NCBI RefSeq assembly: GCF_964204645.1
Contig: NC_134033.1
Coordinates: 13,518,155 to 13,582,154, forward strand
Origin: Tubulanus polymorphus
Lineage: Eukaryota; Nemertea; Palaeonemertea; Tubulaniformes; Tubulanidae
DNA length: 64,000 nucleotides
Reading direction: 5' to 3'
This document shows, piece after piece, positions 15,001 through 24,000 of this stretch. The position numbers and the translations under genes were made by a program. The notes beneath the pieces are model-generated. The model was not told the origin of the DNA, did not search any database, and saw nothing but the letters and a program-made list of their open reading frames with translations. The number at the start of each line of letters is the position of its first letter. Position 1 is the first letter of the stretch.

Positions 15001-18000
15001 AATCCGTTGGTGTTGTCGTCTCGGTGCTCACCGAGGTCGATGTGTCTATCGTAGTGGATGTGTCAGTCGAGGATGAAGTAGACGAATCCGTTGGTGATGT
15101 CGTATCGGTACTCGCCGAGGACGCTGTGTCTACCGTAGTGGAGCTGACAGTCGAGGATGCAGTAGACGAATCCGTTGGTGATGTCGTATCGGTGCTCACC
15201 GAGGTCGATGTGTCTACCGTAGTTGATGTGTCAGTCGAGGATGAAGTAGACGAATCCGTTGGTGATGTCGTATCGGTACTCGCCGAGGACGATGTGTCTA
15301 CCGCAGTGGAGCTGACAGTCGGGGACGAAGTAGACGAATCCGTTGCTGATGTCGTCTCGATGCTCGACGATGTAGATGTGTCTACCGTAGTAGTGGTGTC
15401 AGTCGTGGACGAAGTAGACGAATCCGTTGGTGATGTCGTCTCGGTGCTCACCGATGTCGATGTGTCTACCGTAGTGGAGGTGTCAGACGAGGACGAAGTA
15501 GACGTATCCGTTGGTGATGTCGTCACGGTGCTCGACGAGGTAGATGTGTCTACCGAAGTTGAGCTGACAGTCGAGGACGAAGTAGACAAATCCGTTGTTA
15601 ATGTCGTATCGGTACTCGCCGAGGTCGATGTGTCTACCGTAGTGGAGCTGACAGTCGAGGATGAAGTCGACGAATCCGTTGGTTTTGTCGTCTCGGTGCT
15701 CACCGAGGTCGATGTGTCTATCGTAGTGGATGTGTCAGTCGAGGATGAAGTAGACGAATCCGTTGGTGATGTCGTATCCGTACTCGCCGAGGACGATGTG
15801 TCTACCGCAGTGGAGCTGACAGTCGGGGACGAAGTAGACGAATCCGTTGCTGATGTCGTCTCGATGCTCGACGATGTAGATGTGTCTACCGTATTAGAGG
15901 TGTCAGTCGTGGACGAAGTAGACGAATCCGTTGGTGATGTCGTATCGGTGCTCGCCGAGGACGATATGTCAACCGTAGTGGAGGTGTCAGTCGAAGATGA
16001 AGTCGACGAATCCGTTGGTGATGTCGTCTCGGTGCTCACCGATGTCGATGTGTCTACCGTAGTGGAGGTGTCAGTCGAGGACGAAGTAGACGAGTCCGTT
16101 GGTGATGTCGTCACGGTGCTCGAAGAGGTAGATATGTCTACCGAAGTTGAGCTGACAGTCGAGGACGTAGTAGACAAATCCGTTGTTAAGGTGGTATCGG
16201 TACTCGCCGAGGTCGATGTGTCTACCGTAGTGGAGCTGACAGTCGAGGATGAAGTCGACGAATCCGTTGGTGTTGTCGTCTCGGTGCTCAACGAGGTCGA
16301 TGTGTCTATCGAAGTGGATGTGTAAGTCGAGGATGAAGTAGACGAATCCGTTGGTGATGTCGTATCGGTGCTCGCCGAGGTCGATGTGTCAACCGTAGTG
16401 GAGGTGTCAGTCGAAGATGAAGTCGACGAATCCGTTGGTGATGTCGTCTCGGTGCTGACCGATGTCGATGTGTCCACCGTAGTGGAGCTGACAGTCGAGG
16501 ATGAAGTAGACGAATCCGTTGGTGATGTCGTATCGGTGCTCACCGAGGTCGATGTGTCTACCGTAGTTGATGTGTCAGTCGAGGATGAAGTAGACGAATC
16601 CGTTGGTGATGTCGTATCGGTACTCGCCGAGGTCGATGTGTCTACCGTAGTGGAGCTGACAGTCGAGGATGAAGTAGACGAATCCGTTGGTGATGTCGTC
16701 TCGGTGCTAGCCGATGTCGATGTGTCTACCTTAGTGGAGCTGACAGTGGAGGATGAAATAGACGAATCCGTTGGTGATGTCGTATCGGTGCTCGCCGAGG
16801 TCGATGTGTCTACCGTAGTGGAGCTGACAGTCGAGGATGAAGTAGACGAATCCGTTGGTGATGTCGTCACGGTGCTCGCCGATGTCGATGTGTCTACCGT
16901 AGTTGATGTGTCAGTTGAGGATGAAGTAGACGAATCCGTTGGTGATGTCGTCTCGATGCTCGCCGAGGTCGAAGTGTCTACCGTAGTTGATGTGTCAGTT
17001 GAGGATGAAGTAGACGAATCCGTTGGTGATGTCATATCGGTGCTCACCGAGGTCGATGTGTCTATCGTAGTGGAGGTGTCAGTCGAGGACGAGGTAGACG
17101 AATCCGTTGTTAAGGTCGTATCGGTGCTCGCCGAGGTCGATGTGTCTACCGTAGTGGAGGTGTCAGTCGAGGACGAAGTAGACGAATCGGTTGGTGATGT
17201 CGTCTCGGTGCTCGTCGATGTTGATTTGTCCACCGTAGTGGAGGTTTCAGTCGAGGACGAAGTAGACGAATCCGTTGGTGATGTCGTCTCGGTGCTCGAC
17301 GAGGTCGATGTGTCTACCGTAGTTGAGCTGACAGTCGAGGACAAAGTAGACAAATCCGTTGATGAGGTCGTATCGGTACTCACCGATGTCGATGTGTCTA
17401 CCGTAGTGGAGGTGTCAGTCGAGGACGAAGTAGACGAATCGGTTGGTGATGTCGTCTCGGTGCTCGTCGATGTTGATTTGTCCACCGTAGTGGAGGTTTC
17501 AGTCGAGGACGAAGTAGACGAATCCGTTGGTGATGTCGTCTCGGTGCTCGACGAGGTCGATGTGTCTACCGTAGTTGAGCTGACAGTCGAGGACAAAGTA
17601 GACAAATCCGTTGATGAGGTCGTATCGGTACTCACCGAGGTCGATGTGTCTACCGTAGTGAAGGTGTCAGTCGAGGACGAAGTAGACGAATCCGTTGGTG
17701 ATGTCGTCTCGGTGCTCGCCGATGTTGATGTGTCCACCGTAGTGGAGGTGTCAGTCGAGGACGAAGTAGACGAATCCGTTGGTGATATCGTCTCGGTGCT
17801 CGACGAGGTCGATGTGTCTACCGTAGTTGAGCTGACAGTCGAGGACGAAGTAGACAAATCCGTTGTTGAGGTCGTATCGGTACTCACCGAGGTCGATGTG
17901 TCTACCGTAGTGGAGCTGACAGTCGAGGATGAAGTAGACGAATCCGTTGGTGATGTCGTATCGGTACTCGCCGAGGTCGATGTGTCTACCGTAGTGGAGC

Positions 18001-21000
18001 TGACAGTCGAGGATGAAGTAGACGAATCCGTTGTTGATGTCGTATCGGTACTCGCCGAGGACGATGTGTCTACCGCAGTGGAGCTGACAGTCGGGGACGA
18101 AGTAGACGAATCCGTTGCTGATGTCGTCTCGATGCTCGACGATGTAGATGTGTCTACCGTAGTAGAGGTGTCAGTCGTGGACGAAGTAAACGAATCCGTT
18201 GGTGATGTCGTATTGGTGCTCGCCGAGGTCGATGTGTCTACCGTAGTGGAGGTGTCAGTCGAAGATGAAGTCGACGAATCCGTTGGTGATGTCGTCTCGG
18301 AGCTCACCGATGTCGATGTGTCTACCGTAGTTGATGTGACAGTCGAGGACGAAGTAGACGAATCCGTTGGTGTTGTCGTCTCGGTGCTCACCGAGGTCGA
18401 TATGTCTACCGTAGTGGATGTGTCAGTCGAGGATGAAGTAGACGAATCCGTTGGGGATGTCGTATCGGTACTCGCCGAGGTCGATGTGTCTACCGTAGTG
18501 GAGCTGACAGTCGAGGATGTAGTCGACGAATCCGTTGGTGATGTCGTATCGGTACTCGCCGAGGTCGATGTGTCTACCGTAGTGGAGCTGACAGTCGAGG
18601 ATGAAGTCGACGAATCCGTTGGTGTTGTCGTCTCGGTGCTCACCGATGTCGATGTGTCTACCGTAGTTGATGTGACAGTCGAGGACGAAGTAGACGAATC
18701 CGTTGGTGATGTCGTCTCGGTGCTCACCGAGGTCGATGTGTCTACCGTAGTGGAGGTATCAATCGAGGACGAAGTAGACGAATCCGTTGGTGTTGTCGTC
18801 TCGGTGCTCACCGTGGTCGATGTGTCTATCGTAGTTGATGTGTCAGTCGAGGATGAAGAAGACGAATCCGTTGGTGATGTCGTATCGGTGCTCGCCGATG
18901 TTGATGTGTCCACCGTAGTGGAGGTGTCAGTCGAGGACGAAGTAGACGAATCCGTTGGTGACGTCGTCTCTGTGCTCGCCGATGTTGATGTGTCCACCGT
19001 GGTGGAGGTGTCAGTCGAGGACGAAGTAAACGAATCCGTTGGTGATGTCGTATCGGTACTCGCCGAGGTCGATGTGTCTACCGTAGTTGAACTGACAGTC
19101 GAGGATGTAGTCGACGAATCCGTTGGTGATGTCGTATCGGTACTTCCCGAGGTCAATGTGTCTACCGTAGTGGAGCTGACAGTCGAGGATGAAGTCGACG
19201 AATCCGTTGGTGTTGTCGTCTCGGTGCTCACCGATGTCGATGTGTCTACCGTAGTTGATGTGACAGTCGCGGACGAAGTAGACGAATCCGTTGGTGATGT
19301 CGTCTCGGTGCTCGCCGATGTTGATGTGTCCACCGTGGTGGAGGTGTCAGTCGAGGACGAAGTAAACGAATCCGTTGGTGATGTCGTCTCGGTGCTCGCC
19401 GATGTTGATGTGTCCACCGTAGTTGAGCTGACAGTCGAGGACGAAGTAGACAAATCCGTTGGTGATGTCGTCTCGGTGCTCGCCGATGTCGATGTGTCTA
19501 CCGTAGTGGAGCTGACAGTCGAGGATGAAGTCGACGAATCCGTTGGTGTTGTCGACTCGGTGCTCACCGAGGTCGATGTGTCTACCGTAGTTGATGTGTC
19601 AGTCGAGGATGAAGTAGACGAATCCGTTGGTGATGTCGTCTCGGTGCTCGCCGATGTCGATGTGTCTATCGTAGTGGAGCTGACAGTCGAGGATGAAGTA
19701 GACGAATCCGTTGGTGATGTCGTCTCGCTGCTCGCCAATGTCGATGTGTCTACCGTAGTGGAGCTGACAGTCGAGGATGTAGTCGACGAATCTGTTTGTG
19801 TTGTCGTCTTGGTGCTCACCGAGGTCCATGTGTCTACCGTAGGTGATGTGTCAGTCGAGGATGAAGTAGACGAATCCGTTGCCGATGTCGTCTCGGTGCT
19901 CGCCGAGGTCGATGTGTCTACCGTAGTGGATGTGTCAGTCGTCGAGGACGAAGTCGACGAAACCGTTGGTGATGTCGTCTCGGTGCTCGACGAGGTAGAT
20001 GTATCTACCGTAGTTGAGCTGACAGTCGAAGGAGAAGTAGAAGAATCCGTTGGTGATGTCGTATCGGTGCTCGACGATATCGATGTGTCTACCGTAGTGG
20101 ATGTGTCAGTTGAGGACGGAGTAGACGAATCCATTGGTGATGTCGTCACGGTGCTCGCCGATGTTGATGTGTCCACCGTAGTGAAACTGGCAGTCGAGGA
20201 CGAAGTTGACGAATCAGTTGTTAAGGTCGTATCGGTACTCGCCAAGTTCGATATGTCCACCGTAGTGGATGTGTCAGTCGAGGATGAAGTAGACGAATCC
20301 GTTGGTGATGTCGTCTCGGTGCTCGCCGATGTTGATGTGTCCACCGTAGTGGAGGTGTCAGTCGAGGACGAAGTAGACGAATCCGTTGGTGATATCGTCT
20401 CGGTGCTCGACGAGGTCGATGTGTCTACCGTAGTTGAGCTGACAGTCGAGGACGAAGTTGACAAATCCGTTGTTGAGGTCGTATCGGTACTCACCGAGGT
20501 CGATGTGTCTACCGTAGTGGAGCTGACAGTCGAGGATGAAGTAGACGAATCCGTTGGTGATGTCGTATCGGTACTCGCCGAGGTCGATGTGTCTACCGTA
20601 GTGGAGCTGACAGTCGAGGATGAAGTAGACGAATCCGTTGTTGATGTCGTATCGGTACTCGCCGAGGACGATGTGTCTACCGCAGTGGAGCTGACAGTCG
20701 GGGACGAAGTAGACGAATCCGTTGCTGATGTCGTCTCGATGCTCGACGATGTAGATGTGTCTACCGTAGTAGAGGTGTCAGTCGTGGACGAAGTAAACGA
20801 ATCCGTTGGTGATGTCGTATCGGTGCTCGCCGAGGTCGATGTGTCTACCGTAGTGGAGGTGTCAGTCGAAGATGAAGTCGACGAATCCGTTGGTGATGTC
20901 GTCTCGGTGCTCACCGATGTCGATGTGTCTACCGTAGTTGATGTGACAGTCGAGGACGAAGTAGACGAATCCGTTGGTGTTGTCGTCTCGGTGCTCACCG

Positions 21001-24000
21001 AGGTCGATGTGTCTACCGTAGTGGATGTGTCAGTCGAGGATGAAGTAGACGAATCCGTTGGGGATGTCGTATCGGTACTCGCCGAGGTCGATGTGTCTAC
21101 CGTAGTGGAGCTGACAGTCGAGGATGTAGTCGACGAATCCGTTGGTGATGTCGTATCGGTACTCGCCGAGGTCGATGTGTCTACCGTAGTGGAGCTGACA
21201 GTCGAGGATGAAGTCGACGAATCCGTTGGTGTTGTCGTCTCGGTGCTCACCGATGTCGATGTGTCTACCGTAGTTGATGTGACAGTCGAGGACGAAGTAG
21301 ACGAATCCGTTGGTGATGTCGTCTCGGTGCTCACCGAGGTCGATGTGTCTACCGTAGTGGAGGTATCAATCGAGGACGAAGTAGACGAATCCGTTGGTGT
21401 TGTCGTCTCGGTGCTCGCCGATGTTGATGTGTCCACCGTAGTGGAGGTGTCAGTCGAGGATGAAGTAGACGAATCCGTTGGTGATGTCGTCTCTGTGCTC
21501 GCCGATGTTGATGTGTCCACCGTGGTGGAGGTGTCAGTCGAGGACGAAGTAAACGAATCCGTTGGTGATGTCGTATCGTTACTCGCCGAGGTCGATGTGT
21601 CTACCGTAGTTGAACTGACAGTCGAGGATGTAGTCGACGAATCCGTTGGTGATGTCGTATCGGTACTTCCCGAGGTCGATGTGTCTACCGTAGTGGAGCT
21701 GACAGTCGAGGATGAAGTCGACGAATCCGTTGGTGTTGTCGTCTCGGTGCTCACCGATGTCGATGTGTCTACCGTAGTTGATGTGACAGTCGCGGACGAA
21801 GTAGACGAATCCGTTGGTGATGTCGTCTCGGTGCTCGCCGATGTTGATGTGTCCACCGTGGTGGAGGTGTCAGTCGAGGACGAAGTAAACGAATCCGTTG
21901 GTGATGTCGTCTCGGTGCTCGCCGATGTTGATGTGTCCACCGTAGTTGAGCTGACAGTCGAGGACGAAGTAGACAAATCCGTTGGTGATGTCGTCTCGGT
22001 GCTCGCCGATGTCGATGTGTCTACCGTAGTGGAGCTGACAGTCGAGGATGAAGTCGACGAATCCGTTGGTGTTGTCGACTCGGTGCTCACCGAGGTCGAT
22101 GTGTCTACCGTAGTTGATGTGTCAGTCGAGGATGAAGTAGACGAATCCGTTGGTGATGTCGTCTCGGTGCTCGCCGATGTCGATGTGTCTATCGTAGTGG
22201 AGCTGACAGTCGAGGATGTAGTCGACGAATCCGTTTGTGTTGTCGTCTTGGTGCTCACCGAGGTCCATGTGTCTACCGTAGGTGATGTGTCAGTCGAGGA
22301 TGAAGTAGACGAATCCGTTGCCGATGTCGTCTCGGTGCTCGCCGAGGTCGATGTGTCTACCGTAGTGGATGTGTCAGTCGTCGAGGACGAAGTCGACGAA
22401 ACCGTTGGTGATGTCGTCTCGGTGCTCGACGAGGTAGATGTATCTACCGTAGTTGAGCTGACAGTCGAAGGAGAAGTAGATGAAATGGTTGGTGATGTCG
22501 TTTCGGTGCTCGCCGTGGTAGATGTGTCTATCGTAGTTGAGCTGACATTCGAAGGAGAAGTAGACGAATCCGTTGGTGATGTCGTATCGGTGCTCGACGA
22601 TATCGATGTGTCTACCGTAGTGGATGTGTCAGTTGAGGACGAAGTAGACGAATCCATTGGTGATGTCGTCACGGTGCTCGCCGATGTTGATGTGTCCACC
22701 GTAGTGAAACTGGCAGTCGAGGACGAAGTTGACGAATCAGTTGTTAAGGTCGTATCGGTACTCGCCAAGTTCGATATGTCCACCGTAGTGGATGTGTCAG
22801 TCGAGGATGAAGTAGACGAATCTTTTGTGTAGGTCGTATCGGTGCTCGCCGATGTCGACGTTGTCACCGAAGTGGGGCTGGTAGTCGAGGAAGACGACGA
22901 CGAATCCGTTGGTGAGATTGCCTCGGTACTCGCCGCAGTGGATGAATCAACTGTAGTGGAACTGAGAGTCGAGGATGACGTAGACGAATCCGTTGGTGAG
23001 GTCACCTCGGTAGTCGCCGATGTGGAAGTATCAACTGTAGTGGAACTGAGAGTCGAGGATGACGTAGATGAATCCGTTGGTGAGGTCACCTTGGTAGTCA
23101 CCGATGTGGAAGTATCAACTGTACTAGAGCTCAGAGTCGAGGACGACGAAGACGAATCCGTTGGTGATGTCGTCACGGTGCTCGCCGATGTTGATGTGTC
23201 CACCGTAGTGGAACTGACAGTCGAGGACGAAGTAGACGAATCCGTGGTCAAGGTCGTATCGGTGCTCGCCGATGTCGATGTCGTCATCGAAGAGGGGCTG
23301 GTAGTCGAGGACGATGTAGACGAATCTATTGGTGATGTCGTCACGGTGCTCGCCGAGGTCGATGTGTCTACCGTAGTGGATGTGTCAGTCGAGGACGAAG
23401 TAGACGATTCCGTTGGTGATGTCGTATCTGTGCTCACCGAGGTCGATGTGTCTACCGTAGTAGAGCTGACATTCGTGGATGAAATAGACGAATCCGTTGC
23501 CGATGTCGTCTCGGTGCTCGCCGAGGTCGATGTGTCTACCGTAGTGGATGTGTCAGTCGTCGAGGACGAAGTCGACGAAACCGTTGGTGATGTCGTCTCG
23601 GTGCTCGACGAGGTAGATGTATCTACCGTAGTTGAGCTGACAGTCGAAGGAGAAGTAGAAGAATCCGTTGGTGATGTCGTCACGGTGCTCACCGTGGTCG
23701 ATGTGTCTATCGTAGTTGATGTGTCAGTCGAGGATGAAGTAGACGAGCTGACAGTCGAAGGAGAAGTAGATGAAATGGTTGGTGATGTCGTTTCGGTGCT
23801 CGCCGTGGTAGATGTGTCTATCGTGGTTGATGTGTCAGTTGAGGACGAAGTAGACGAATCCGTTAGTGATGTCGACTCGTTGCTCGACGAGGTAGATGTG
23901 TCTACCGTTGTTGAGCTGACAGTCGAGGATGGAATAGGGGAATCCGTTGGTGATGTCGTCTCGGTGCTCGCCGAGGTCGATGTGTCTACCGTAGAGCTGA

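Noticed and set aside
19599-19829. - strand 76-codon frame (repeats with CQLHY and RHID)
   Set aside because: This is the third reading of the same 84-bp unit. It is closed by TGA in every unit of the DTSTT type, so it is only locally open.
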